64,000 nucleotides of DNA, taken from JBGLNJ01 sp041300525. Lineage in GTDB: Bacteria; Chloroflexota; Anaerolineae; Fen-1058. Shown in pieces: positions 17,873 to 26,085 of this stretch. Location: the NCBI GenBank assembly GCA_041300525.1, contig JBGLNJ010000001.1, positions 1,984,001-2,048,000 on the forward strand, in the 5' to 3' direction. The translations under genes and the position numbers were made by a program. How positions within the stretch are numbered: position 1 is the first letter of the stretch; the number at the start of each line of letters is the position of its first letter. The notes below the pieces were generated by a model, which was given only the letters and a program-made list of their open reading frames with translations, did no database searches and was not told where the DNA came from.

Positions 17873-18559
17873 TTATTGCACCAGATGGCAAGCCACCCAG
17901 TGTCCGCCTCCCATATCGCGCCATTCGGGCCGCGCCTCGCTGCAAATGCTCTGCGCAATCGGGCAGCGCGTATGGAAACGACACCCGCTGGGCGGGTTGA
18001 CCGGGCTGGGCACGTCACCTTGCAAAATGATCCGCTGCCGCTTTTCTTCCACCAGCGGGTCCGGCACCGGCACCGCGGACAGCAGCGCCTGACTGTAGGG
18101 ATGCAGGGGATTGTTGTACAACTCGTCCCGGCTGGACAGTTCCACAATCACGCCCAGGTACATCACGGCCACGCGGCTGCTGATGTGCCGCACCATCGAA
18201 AGGTCGTGGGCGATGAACAGGTACGTCAGATTGAACTGCGCCTGCAGGTCTTCCAGCAGGTTGACCACCTGCGCCTGAATCGAAACGTCCAGGGCGCTGA
18301 TCGGCTCGTCGCAGATGATAAACTCAGGGTTGAGCGCCAGGGCGCGCGCCACGCCGATGCGCTGTCGCTGCCCGCCGGAAAACTCGTGCGGGTAGCGGTT
18401 GGCAAACAGCGAGTTCAGGCCGACCACCTTGAGCAGTTCCTCGACGCGCTCCTGCACTTGTTTGCCGTGCGCCACGCCGTGAATGATCAGCGGCTCGCCG
18501 ATAATATCGCCCACCGTCATGCGCGGGTTCAGGCTGGCATACGGGTCCTGGAAGATCAT
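17873..18559 (-). pseudogene. OppF/DppF ATPase, 5' truncated
   Basis: C-terminal two thirds of an oligopeptide ABC transporter ATPase. Homology starts abruptly at MIFQDPYASLNPRMTVG (the Q-loop), then the signature SGGQRQRIGVARAL, Walker B FIICDEP, the switch His (LFIAHDL) and the oligopeptide C-terminal region with the Cys cluster (CRFHTRCP). The first about 90-100 residues with the Walker A site are missing, so the product cannot bind ATP normally. The eight codons upstream (18560-18583) are antisense to the neighbouring truncated gene. It is joined head to head with the beta-propeller fragment at about 18560. Confidence 0.85.
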
Positions 18560-19661
18560 GGTCGCGGTGCTGGTCACTTCCACCTACATGCAGTACAACA
18601 CGATGGCGCGCTTCCAGGCGCTATACGCCGGCGCGCAGAACGACGCCACGCAGGCTGCCGCACTCAGAGATCAAACGGCGCGGCGGGCGCGCTGGGCGTC
18701 GGCGTATACGCAAGCCGTGGCGGCGCTCCAGGTGCGTCCAGGCGCGCCCGAAGCGCGCCAGGTGCGTGACGATGCGCAACGCGCGCTCGATCAAATTGAC
18801 AACGTCGTGCGCCTCAAGACGTCGCTCTTGTGGAATTTCAAAACGCCAGGCTCGCGCCGATTGGCCGCGCAGGGCGTGAACGTGTTCGTGCTCGACCGTG
18901 CTGCCAGCCGCGTGTTCCAGTTAACGCTCAACGAAGCGGGCGACGGCGTGATGGATCGCGGCGAGCCCCCCACGCGCGCGTACAAGACCCAGAACGTGAG
19001 TGACCGGCAGGTGGGCGATTTGATTGACCTGGTATGGATGCCGGCGGGTGGGGCGCGCACGCGCAGCAGTTTGTTGGTGCTCGATAGCGGCGGCCTGTTG
19101 GAGTATGACCTGGCGTGGAATGTGAGTTCGGTTCCGCTGGGGCAGGGGCCGGTTCCACTGGGCGCGCGCGCGGTGGCCGCGTTCGGCGGAAACCTGTACG
19201 TGCTCGACCCTGCCACGAGCCATCTCTGGCGATACCGTCCGCAAGGCAATGGCTACGCAGCCGCGGAAAGTTACTTTGATCCGCCGCCCGGCGACTTGAC
19301 CACGGCGATTGACGTGGCGATTGACGGGAACGTGTACGTGCTGCATGCCGATGGCCGCATCCGCAAGTTCTTTGGCGGCAAGGAGAAACCCTTCGCCGCC
19401 AGCGGAATTGCCGATCCGATCAAACGGCCTATGGCGCTCTCGGTAGACGCAGAGGCGCGGCAGGGCGCGGTGTACGTGGCCGATGCGGGCGGCGCGCGCA
19501 TCGTGCAGTTGAATACGGACGGCGCATTCGTGCGGCAACTGCGCGCCCTCGGCGACGCTTTTGACGCGCTGGAAGACGTGTTGGTGGACGAGCGCGGGGG
19601 GCGGCTGTTCGTGATGAGCGGGGGAAAGCTGTACGCGGCGCGATTGCCCGCGGGGCCGTAG
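18560..19661 (+). pseudogene. Beta-propeller-like surface protein, 5' truncated
   Basis: The frame begins inside a hydrophobic segment (VAVLVTSTYMQYN) followed by a helical Ala/Arg-rich region and a beta-propeller-like domain of about 250 residues (repeats such as NLYVLDPATSHLWRY and NVYVLHADGRIRKF). I recall this arrangement as the membrane helix plus extracytoplasmic part of Chloroflexota proteins whose N-terminal cytoplasmic domain is PP2C-phosphatase-like; that N-terminal part is absent here. The apparent ORF upstream to 18483 is antisense to oppF. No start codon or ribosome site belongs to it, so it is a fragment. Confidence 0.7.
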
Positions 19662-19663
19662 AG

Positions 19664-19721
19664 TGTGAAACGTGATACGTAATGCGTGGAGGCGTTATCA
19701 CGTATCACGTATTACGCATTA
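19664..19721. repeat. Heptamer repeat hairpin after the beta-propeller fragment
   Basis: Degenerate 7-base units CGTATCA, CGTATTA, CGCATTA and their complements form two arms. ACGTGATACGT (19670-19680) pairs exactly with 19700-19710. The hairpin lies between the fragment's stop and rfbB. Confidence 0.6.
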
Positions 19722-19752
19722 GGATGCATACTTTTGACAACGGAGGATTGAT

Positions 19753-20775
19753 TTGCAAAACATACTTGTGACCGGTGGCGCCGGCTTTATCGGCTCCAAC
19801 TTTGTGCACTATGCGCTAGAGAAATACCCGGACTGGCGCATCGTCGTCTTTGACAAGCTCAACTATCGCGGCAACCTGGACAACCTCAAGGACGTGGCAA
19901 AGCACCCGCGCTATGCTTTCGTCCAGGGCGATATTTGCGACGCGGCGGCGGTGAGCGCGGCCATCGAGCAGCACAACATTGACACCGTGGTAAATTTCGC
20001 TGCGGAAACTCATGTGGACCGCTCGATCATGGACCCGGATGCGTTCATCCGCACCGACGTGTACGGCACGTTCGTTTTGCTAGAGGCGACGAACAAGTAC
20101 AAGCTCGAACGCCTGCACCAGGTCTCGACCGACGAAGTGTACGGCCAGGTGATGGAAGGCTCGTCGAAAGAGACTGACCCGATGGAGCCGCGCAGTCCCT
20201 ACGCGGCCAGCAAGGCCAGCGCCGAGTTGCTAACGTTCGCGTACTTTACGACGTACAATACGCCGATCACGATCACGCGCGGCGCGAACAACATTGGCCC
20301 GTTCCAGTACCCGGAAAACGTCGTGCCGCTGTTCATCACCAACGCGATTGACGACCAGCCGCTGCCGGTATACGGCGACGGCATGCAGGTGCGGCCCTAT
20401 CAGTATGTGATGGATCACATCGAGGGGATTGACCTGGTGCTGCACAAGGGCGAGGTGGGCCAGGCGTACAACATTGGCCCGGATGTGGAAACGGTCAACC
20501 TCGAGATGACGAAAAAGATGCTCGCCCTGCTGGGCAAGCCGGAATCACTTATCAAGTACGTGGCCGACCGGCCCGGTCACGACCGGCGCTACAGCCTGGA
20601 CTGCGACAAGATCAAGGCGCTGGGCTGGCGGCCCGGTCACACGTTCGACCGGGCGCTCGAAAAGACCGTGCGCTGGTACGTGGAGAACGAATGGTGGTGG
20701 CGCAAGTTGAAGAGTGGCGAGTACCTGGAATACTATCGCAAGTGGTACGGGCAAAGGTTGGCGGAGGCAAAGTAG
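19753..20775 (+). CDS. rfbB: dTDP-glucose 4,6-dehydratase
   Basis: 340 residues; converts dTDP-glucose to dTDP-4-keto-6-deoxyglucose for deoxysugar and cell surface polymer synthesis. Extended SDR fold: NAD site TGGAGFIGSNF (residues 7-17), catalytic STDEVYG and YAASKASAE with the Tyr-x3-Lys pair, and the substrate loop RGANNIGPFQYPE, where the usual first residues RCSNN have become RGANN. A TTG start is used; CGGAGG lies six bases upstream and no ATG is nearby. No other rhamnose pathway genes are adjacent, so it stands alone. Confidence 0.93.
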   Translation: MQNILVTGGAGFIGSNFVHYALEKYPDWRIVVFDKLNYRGNLDNLKDVAKHPRYAFVQGDICDAAAVSAAIEQHNIDTVVNFAAETHVDRSIMDPDAFIRTDVYGTFVLLEATNKYKLERLHQVSTDEVYGQVMEGSSKETDPMEPRSPYAASKASAELLTFAYFTTYNTPITITRGANNIGPFQYPENVVPLFITNAIDDQPLPVYGDGMQVRPYQYVMDHIEGIDLVLHKGEVGQAYNIGPDVETVNLEMTKKMLALLGKPESLIKYVADRPGHDRRYSLDCDKIKALGWRPGHTFDRALEKTVRWYVENEWWWRKLKSGEYLEYYRKWYGQRLAEAK

Positions 20776-20785
20776 AATGAACGAG

Positions 20786-20853
20786 GTAGGTCACGTTTCA
20801 AACGTGACCTACAAGCTATTGTGGTATGTAGTCACGCATGATGCGTGACCTAC
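20786..20853. repeat. Tandem 27-base palindromes (GTAGGTCACG family)
   Basis: GTAGGTCACGTTT-C-AAACGTGACCTAC (20786-20812) is a perfect 13-bp hairpin with a one-base loop. A related palindrome with outer arms GTAG/CTAC follows at 20828-20853. A third family member lies at 37008-37034. Confidence 0.7.
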
Positions 20854-21204
20854 AATGACGTGCGAAAGATTGTATTCCCCGCGCGAGGAAAAGTCAAACA
20901 GAAACGCAGCCATTGCACGTGGCGGTAGTGGTAGAGTTTGACTGACGGTGGACTTAGAATGTGCCCCTCGTATACTCGGCGTTTTTCTATCCACTTGACC
21001 CGCAGACCTATTTAATGCTACACTAGAGCGAGTCACGATCAGCACGGATAAACTGGTTTATCTTCGCCGCAGGGTTTCTCCCCCCTCGAGCAACCGCAGC
21101 GAGACCAGCGTGGAGAGCAGCACGCTAATTTGCGCAACGAGTTCACTTTCCGCGTTCCCCGTTCAGGCGAAATGGCGCCGGGATGGCTCAAACCTAAGGC
21201 AACG
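20854..21204. other. Upstream region of the radical SAM operon
   Basis: About 350 bases without a recognisable gene between the palindromes and the first radical SAM gene. It contains one good promoter (20995-21024). The open frame from 21130 to 21204 reads into the radical SAM gene but has no family similarity. Confidence 0.5.
20995..21024 (+). promoter_or_regulatory. Putative promoter of the radical SAM operon
   Basis: TTGACC (20995-21000), 18-base spacer, TGCTACACT with an extended -10 TG (TACACT at 21019-21024). Transcription would start near 21031, giving a leader of about 170 bases. Confidence 0.55.
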
Positions 21205-22593
21205 ATGAATTACTCCCATCCGAAGCACAGCATATTTGCCATTCAGGTGTTTGATCAAGTCCTCCTGTATGCGCCTCTGCACGATCTAGCCGCCCTGGTG
21301 AACCGCACGGCCGCGCTGCGGCTGCGCGACAGTCTGTTGCGCGGGAAAAATGGAAACGCAGGAAGGCTGGGCGAGATCGCTTCCATCTTGAACGGCGAGG
21401 GCAAGCCCGCGCCACGGCCCAAACAAGGAGACCTGGCGCCCGAGTTCCTGGGCCTATTGCCGACCCGTAGCTGCAACCTCGCTTGCCGATACTGCGGCTT
21501 CCTGACCGCCGGCGAGTCCCCCAAGGTGATGGACCTGAAACTGGCCCGCGACGCCGTGAACTGGTATATGGATTGGGTGAGCCGAACCGGCAAGCAACGC
21601 GCCGAGATTCATTTCTTTGGGGGAGAACCTTTTTGCGCGGGTGAGGTGCTCGACCTGACCGTGCACCTGGCCAGGAAACGATCCAGGGAAGCCGGCTGCG
21701 CACTCCATTTCGAAGCCGCCACGAACGGAGTCTATAGCGAAGAGCGTTGTCGGTGGGCGGCGGATAATTTGCACACCATCGTCCTGTCGTTGGATGGCCC
21801 GGCGGATATCCAGGATCAACACCGGATTTACAAGGATGGGCGGAGCAGCTTTCCGGTCGTCACCCGCAGCGCCAAGATTTTGTCGGCGGGCGCGGCTGAT
21901 CTCTTTTTTCGGAGTTGCGTCACCCGCCAGACGGTAGACCGGATGCCCGAGATCGCCGCCTGGTTCTGTCAGAATTTTTCCCCCCAGGGCGTCAGCTTTG
22001 AGCCAGTTCAGCCCACGGCCCAATCCGAAGCGGCTCAACTCGAACCGCCGGACCCGTGGAAGTTTGCCTGCAACTTTGTCCGGGCCGCCCGGATTCTGGA
22101 GTCGCACGGAATAGAGGCGATCTATTCTTCCGCCGACGTCAATACCCGGCGGGTGAGCTTTTGTCCGGCGGGACAGGACGTGGTCATCGTGTCCCCGGAT
22201 GGCACGGTCAGCGCGTGCTATTTGCTTCAGCGAGATTGGGAAGTCAAGGGCCTCGACTTACGCCTGGGCCGCATGGAAAATGGATCCGTCCACCTGGATG
22301 CGGACGCCGTCGCCTCCGCTCGGAGCCTGAACGTTTGGAACAAGCCCTCTTGCGCGCGCTGCTTTTGCAAATGGCACTGCGCCGGCGGCTGTCACGTCAA
22401 TCATACACCTGCCAACCTGCCCGGCGCGCACGACCGGCTGTGCATCCAGACGCGGGCCATCACCCTGCGCAATATCCTGAAAGCCATGGGCCGCGATGAC
22501 GTGGCTCACGACTGGATCGAGGATCGCGAGGCGATGGTCAAGTCGGTGCTGCAGGTTTCCGACTTGCTTATCGAGGGAGAATCGCCAGCATGA
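21205..22593 (+). CDS. Radical SAM/SPASM peptide maturase-like protein
   Basis: 462 residues from the ATG at 21205 (AAGG five bases upstream; an in-frame ATG at 21172 is possible). An N-terminal region of about 80 residues precedes the radical SAM cluster Cys90, Cys94, Cys97 (CNLACRYC). Then come FFGGEPF and a TIM-barrel core, and a C-terminal SPASM/twitch domain with Cys320, Cys338 and the cluster Cys383, 386, 388, 392, 396 (SCARCFCKWHCAGGC). This is the plan of enzymes that modify ribosomal peptides (anaerobic sulfatase maturase, sactipeptide and thioether enzymes). It overlaps the PqqD-like gene by four bases. First gene of a five-gene operon. Confidence 0.88.
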   Translation: MNYSHPKHSIFAIQVFDQVLLYAPLHDLAALVNRTAALRLRDSLLRGKNGNAGRLGEIASILNGEGKPAPRPKQGDLAPEFLGLLPTRSCNLACRYCGFLTAGESPKVMDLKLARDAVNWYMDWVSRTGKQRAEIHFFGGEPFCAGEVLDLTVHLARKRSREAGCALHFEAATNGVYSEERCRWAADNLHTIVLSLDGPADIQDQHRIYKDGRSSFPVVTRSAKILSAGAADLFFRSCVTRQTVDRMPEIAAWFCQNFSPQGVSFEPVQPTAQSEAAQLEPPDPWKFACNFVRAARILESHGIEAIYSSADVNTRRVSFCPAGQDVVIVSPDGTVSACYLLQRDWEVKGLDLRLGRMENGSVHLDADAVASARSLNVWNKPSCARCFCKWHCAGGCHVNHTPANLPGAHDRLCIQTRAITLRNILKAMGRDDVAHDWIEDREAMVKSVLQVSDLLIEGESPA

Positions 22594-22946
22594 ACGAGCC
22601 GCTCGTCTACCAGTGCTCACCGGCTATCGTCTGGGCGCAAGATGCTGATCGGGTTTTATTGATAGACCGCGATACGGGACAGTCTTGGGCGCTCCGCGAT
22701 GCGGAAGCCATGCTATGGGATTGGCTGCGCGGCGGCTATACACACGACAAGATTGTTCAGATGCTCTCTCTCGCTTGCTCTCCGTCCGTGGAAGATGCAG
22801 AACGCACTCTCGACGGTGTTTTGGAGAACTGGCGAGAGACCGGCATCATTCACCTTTCCGAAAGTAAAAAGCTTTCGGGTAACCATTCAGTGGGTATCTC
22901 ACCTTTACCAAAGCCACCAAGACACAAAGAACTTTCTTTGTGGTGA
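22590..22946 (+). CDS. PqqD-like peptide-recognition protein
   Basis: 118 residues. Residues 1-90 match the PqqD fold, a small winged-helix RiPP recognition element that presents a precursor peptide to a radical SAM enzyme: a strand pair around LLIDRDTGQSWAL, then EAMLWDWLRGGYTHDKIVQML and a C-terminal helix ENWRETGIIHL. Its ATG overlaps the stop of the upstream radical SAM gene (ATGA), a strong sign of stoichiometric coupling. The last 25 residues are encoded by a nested inverted repeat (22855-22998) and are not part of the family, so the natural C-terminus was probably around residue 92. Confidence 0.8.
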   Translation: MNEPLVYQCSPAIVWAQDADRVLLIDRDTGQSWALRDAEAMLWDWLRGGYTHDKIVQMLSLACSPSVEDAERTLDGVLENWRETGIIHLSESKKLSGNHSVGISPLPKPPRHKELSLW

Positions 22947-22998
22947 GATAAAGATCAACCGTCTGAACGTTTACGCTTTCGGGAAAGCAGGGTTCTGA
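22855..22998. repeat. Nested inverted repeat at the 3' end of the PqqD-like gene
   Basis: Outer arms CTTTCGGGTAACCATTCAG and the inverse CTGAACGTTTACGCTTTCGGG, inner arms ATCTCACC/GGTGAGAT, and a core hairpin ACAAAGAA-CT-TTCTTTGT. The core is made of 8-base units (CCACCAAG, ACACAAAG). The whole folds into one cruciform of about 145 bases and encodes the odd end of the PqqD-like protein. Confidence 0.6.
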
Positions 22999-23009
22999 AA
23001 AGATTCGGG

Positions 23010-24017
23010 ATGGCAAATCTGACTATTAGCGCCCTATGCAACCAGAGTTGCGCTTATTGCTTCACCCGCGATTATGTGGGCGATTCCGAGCCTGGCCCGA
23101 GCTTTCTGGAACCGGGCGATTTTGAGGCCAGGCTGGATTTCTTGGATCGTTCCGGCATTGACCAGGCTCGCTTGCTGGGCGGCGAGCCGACTCTGCACCC
23201 GCAATTTGCGGCATTGGTCGAGCAGGCCAGAGCCAGGCATAAAAAAGTCGTGGTCTTTACCAACGGGTTGATGCCCGAAGGATCGCTGACCTGCCTGGAG
23301 CGGCTCGACAGCACAGAATGTAGCGTGCTGATGAACGTCAACGAACCAGAGGATGGGCAAGACAGCCTGGAACGACAGCGCGCCGTCCTCCGCCGCCTGG
23401 GAGAAAAGGCTCAGTTGGGATTCAACATCTACCGGTCCGACTTTCAGCCCGGCTTTCTGGTGTCCCTCATCGCCGAGGCACGCTGCAAACCCGCCATTCG
23501 CCTGGGACTGGCGCAGCCTTGCCTTTCCGGCGAAAATCGGCACATTCAGCCCAACCAATACGTCGCTATCGGAGCCAAGGTTGTTCGCTTTGCGCGCGTC
23601 GCAGCCGACGCCGGCGTAACCGTCGAGTTCGACTGCGGCTTTACGCGCTGCATGTTCTCCGATCAAGACTTGGAAACGCTCAAAACGTTGGGGGCTGACG
23701 TGGGCTGGCGGTGCAATCCCATCCTGGACGTGAGCATCGAAGGTCGCGTGATTCACTGTTATCCTTTGTCCCGACTAGGCAGCTTACCTTTGACGCCCGA
23801 AACTGATGCGCCGGCGCTTCGCACGGCCTTTGAGATTCACACCCAGTCTTTTCGCCAGGCTGGCGTCTTTCAAGAGTGTTCCATCTGTCCTTTCAAAGCT
23901 TCCGGCGATGGAACATCTTTGGAAGAATGTCCGGGAGGCTGCCTGGCCGTCACGATTCGACGCTTTCGCCACACGCCGTTCAGCTTGATGGTTCCACGTC
24001 ACGAGGCAAGAGCATGA
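23010..24017 (+). CDS. Second radical SAM protein with SPASM-like C-terminus
   Basis: 335 residues. The cluster motif is at the very N-terminus (Cys10, Cys14, Cys17 in CNQSCAYC), followed by ARLLGGEPTLHPQF and a short barrel. The C-terminal third has conserved cysteines typical of an auxiliary cluster domain (CGFTRCMF, WRCNPILDVSIEGRVIHCYPL, CSICPFK, CPGGC). It differs clearly from the first enzyme of the operon, so the two probably do different reactions. Its stop overlaps the start of the U32-like gene (ATGA at 24014). The ribosome site is weak, in line with coupling to upstream translation. Confidence 0.85.
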   Translation: MANLTISALCNQSCAYCFTRDYVGDSEPGPSFLEPGDFEARLDFLDRSGIDQARLLGGEPTLHPQFAALVEQARARHKKVVVFTNGLMPEGSLTCLERLDSTECSVLMNVNEPEDGQDSLERQRAVLRRLGEKAQLGFNIYRSDFQPGFLVSLIAEARCKPAIRLGLAQPCLSGENRHIQPNQYVAIGAKVVRFARVAADAGVTVEFDCGFTRCMFSDQDLETLKTLGADVGWRCNPILDVSIEGRVIHCYPLSRLGSLPLTPETDAPALRTAFEIHTQSFRQAGVFQECSICPFKASGDGTSLEECPGGCLAVTIRRFRHTPFSLMVPRHEARA

Positions 24018-24952
24018 GCACCTGGGTTATTCCGTACGTGGATCAAGACCTCTCGTTCTGGGAAGAAATCGCCGCAAGATTCGGCGCACACGTCAAAGAG
24101 GTCTACTTCCCCATGCCAAATGGGAGCCTCCCTTCTGGCCGAGGCAAGCAGCCCAGCGCGTTCGTGGAGACCTTTTTGCGGGATGCGCCTCTTGCCAAGG
24201 CCGTGTTGGTCAACTCGATTATCCTGCCCAGACCAGCCGAAGAAATCGCGCCACAAGTATTGGATGCCTTGAAGTGGTTGCGCGACGAATTCGGCGTAAC
24301 CCGCGTGACCCTTGCCAATCCGACGTTGGCTCGGCTGATCAAACAAGCCCTCCCGGAATTCAGGGTTACGGCGTCTACCCTGATGGGGATTTCAACGCCG
24401 ACGCAAGCGTTGATCGTGCGGGACTATGTGGATGCTATCGCCGCCGACACCCGGCTGATCCGCGACCTGCGTGGCTTGCAGCGATTGCGGCGGGCATTTT
24501 CCGGCGAGCTTCGCCTGATTGTCAACGAAGCCTGTTTGCCTGGCTGCCCCTTCCGCACCCAACACTTTTACGAGATGGGCTTGGGCGATTTCTATCCCCA
24601 GTCGCTCTGCCAGCAAACATTGGATGAGCGCCCATGGCTTCGGCTGACCGGCGCATGGATATTGCCGCGTCATCTGCACCACTATGAAGGGCTTTACGAC
24701 AGCCTCAAGTTGGCCGGCCGGGTTACGCTGCGCGACCGCGCTCGGTACTTGCAAGTATTGAACGCTTATATCCAACGAGAAGAAATTCTTCCGCGAGACA
24801 TCGGCGGGGGACCGGCTTCGGTGCTGGAACCCATTGACATGCCCGACGAGTTGTTCAAGCTCATCCTGCACTGCGACAAGAACTGCCACGCCTGCACAGT
24901 TTGCCGCGATTATTACGAGCAAGCGATTGACTCAAAAGCAAATCGCCAATAA
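24014..24952 (+). CDS. Peptidase U32-like protein with C-terminal Cys cluster
   Basis: 312 residues related to the U32 peptidase/UbiU-UbiV family: a TIM-barrel-like N-terminal half (VTLANPTLARLIKQALP) and the U32 signature region VNEACLPGCPFRTQHF with Cys174, Cys178 and His184. Near the end is a second cluster, Cys287, Cys291, Cys294, Cys297. Several U32 relatives bind 4Fe-4S clusters and act with radical SAM or hydroxylation systems instead of as proteases. Position between two radical SAM genes and an exported Cys-tailed protein suggests a role in tail processing or modification. Start chosen by ATGA overlap. Confidence 0.8.
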   Translation: MSTWVIPYVDQDLSFWEEIAARFGAHVKEVYFPMPNGSLPSGRGKQPSAFVETFLRDAPLAKAVLVNSIILPRPAEEIAPQVLDALKWLRDEFGVTRVTLANPTLARLIKQALPEFRVTASTLMGISTPTQALIVRDYVDAIAADTRLIRDLRGLQRLRRAFSGELRLIVNEACLPGCPFRTQHFYEMGLGDFYPQSLCQQTLDERPWLRLTGAWILPRHLHHYEGLYDSLKLAGRVTLRDRARYLQVLNAYIQREEILPRDIGGGPASVLEPIDMPDELFKLILHCDKNCHACTVCRDYYEQAIDSKANRQ

Positions 24953-24994
24953 GAACACGTTGATCAGAATCATCACCAGAAAAGGAGACGCACG

Positions 24995-25867
24995 ATGACT
25001 GAAGAGATCAAAGAAATCGAAGCAGAGCGCCAGGAGGAGACTGGGGAAGAACCCCAAGTCTACACCGTGCACAAAGACCTGAACGGCTGGCGATTCAGCC
25101 GGCGCGAGTTCATGGCCGCCGCCGGCGCCGTTGCGGCGGTCACCGCAGTCGGAGCCACCGCCGGTTGTGACCAGGTGCGGCGGATTGCCGCGCCAACCCA
25201 GACCGCGACCCCGACCGAGACGCCCACGCCGACTATGACTCCCACGCCAACGGAAACTCCCACGCCGACGGCAACCCCCACGTCCACCCCGACGGAAACG
25301 CCGGCTGCCACGGCCACGCCGATTAAATCGCCCACACCGGCTCTTCCCAAAGCGCAGTTCGTCTCGGACGTGACCGTGCCGGACGGCACCGTGATGGAAC
25401 CGGGGCAAAAGTTCACAAAGACCTGGCGAGTGAAAAACGTCGGCGCGGTGGACTGGGGCACGGGGAGCAGCGTGGTCTTTGAAAGTGGCGCGCGCATGAG
25501 CGGCGTCAGCCCGACCACGGTCGGCAATGTCAAGCCTGGAAATACGCTTGACATCAGCGTGAATATGGTCGCTCCGACCACGCAGGGCAGGCAAACCGGC
25601 CAATGGGCGCTGAAGGCGGGCACCGGTCTAAAGATGCAGACCCTTTCGATAGTGATTTTCGTCGCCTCGAAAGCCGCCATCCCGCAAGGGCAAAAAGGGG
25701 TCAGGATAGAGTCCGGCGGCAAGACGCTGACGATGCCGTGCGGATCGCCCATTCCACCCGGCTGGGTCTGCACCTGCAACTGCGTCACGGTGCCAGCGGC
25801 GTGCAGTTGTGTCGGTCATCGCTCCTCCTGCACTTGCGACAAGATTCATTACTGGCACCCTTGTTGA
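24995..25867 (+). CDS. Tat-exported Ig-like protein with nine-cysteine C-terminal tail, candidate modified substrate
   Basis: 290 residues. A Glu-rich N-terminus leads to a Tat signal (FSRREFM at 34-40) ending in a possible lipobox Cys58. A Thr-Pro linker spans about 66-120, then an NBR1-type Ig-like domain (about 123-225; MEPGQKFTKTWRVKNVG, then VDWG), then a tail (247-290) with Cys249, 259, 261, 263, 270, 272, 279, 281 and 290. Apart from Cys58 the tail holds all cysteines. The C-x-C pairs and closing HYWHPC look like a modifiable peptide core attached to a surface carrier. GGAGA precedes the ATG. Substrate status is inferred from the operon. Confidence 0.8.
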   Translation: MTEEIKEIEAERQEETGEEPQVYTVHKDLNGWRFSRREFMAAAGAVAAVTAVGATAGCDQVRRIAAPTQTATPTETPTPTMTPTPTETPTPTATPTSTPTETPAATATPIKSPTPALPKAQFVSDVTVPDGTVMEPGQKFTKTWRVKNVGAVDWGTGSSVVFESGARMSGVSPTTVGNVKPGNTLDISVNMVAPTTQGRQTGQWALKAGTGLKMQTLSIVIFVASKAAIPQGQKGVRIESGGKTLTMPCGSPIPPGWVCTCNCVTVPAACSCVGHRSSCTCDKIHYWHPC

Positions 25868-25963
25868 GCTAGGCCGGTTGCAATACGATTCAAGGTTTTT
25901 GCCACGAAAAGCTTCCCTGCGTGGAATTTGTGGCTGAATTTTGTCGCGGCAGGAGGCCGCGCT

Positions 25964-26085
25964 ATGGATGTATTTGCTATTCCGGTGGAGGACAAGTTCA
26001 TCGTCTATCGGCCGCTGTTGCAATTGGCCTTTGTGGGGAACCGCGCCATGGCCGACCTGTCGCGACAAGCGGCGAACTCGGCATC
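25964..26085 (+). pseudogene. N-terminal fragment of another radical SAM-type protein
   Basis: An ATG with AGGAGG eight bases upstream opens a frame reading MDVFAIPVEDKFIVYRPLL, then FVGNRAMADL. I recall this as the N-terminal lead of a family of radical SAM proteins. After about 40 residues the similarity stops and the sequence continues in another frame as a DUF1232 protein. It would have been the next gene of the radical SAM operon, cut by a break near 26085. Family assignment from memory; the break itself is clear. Confidence 0.55.
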
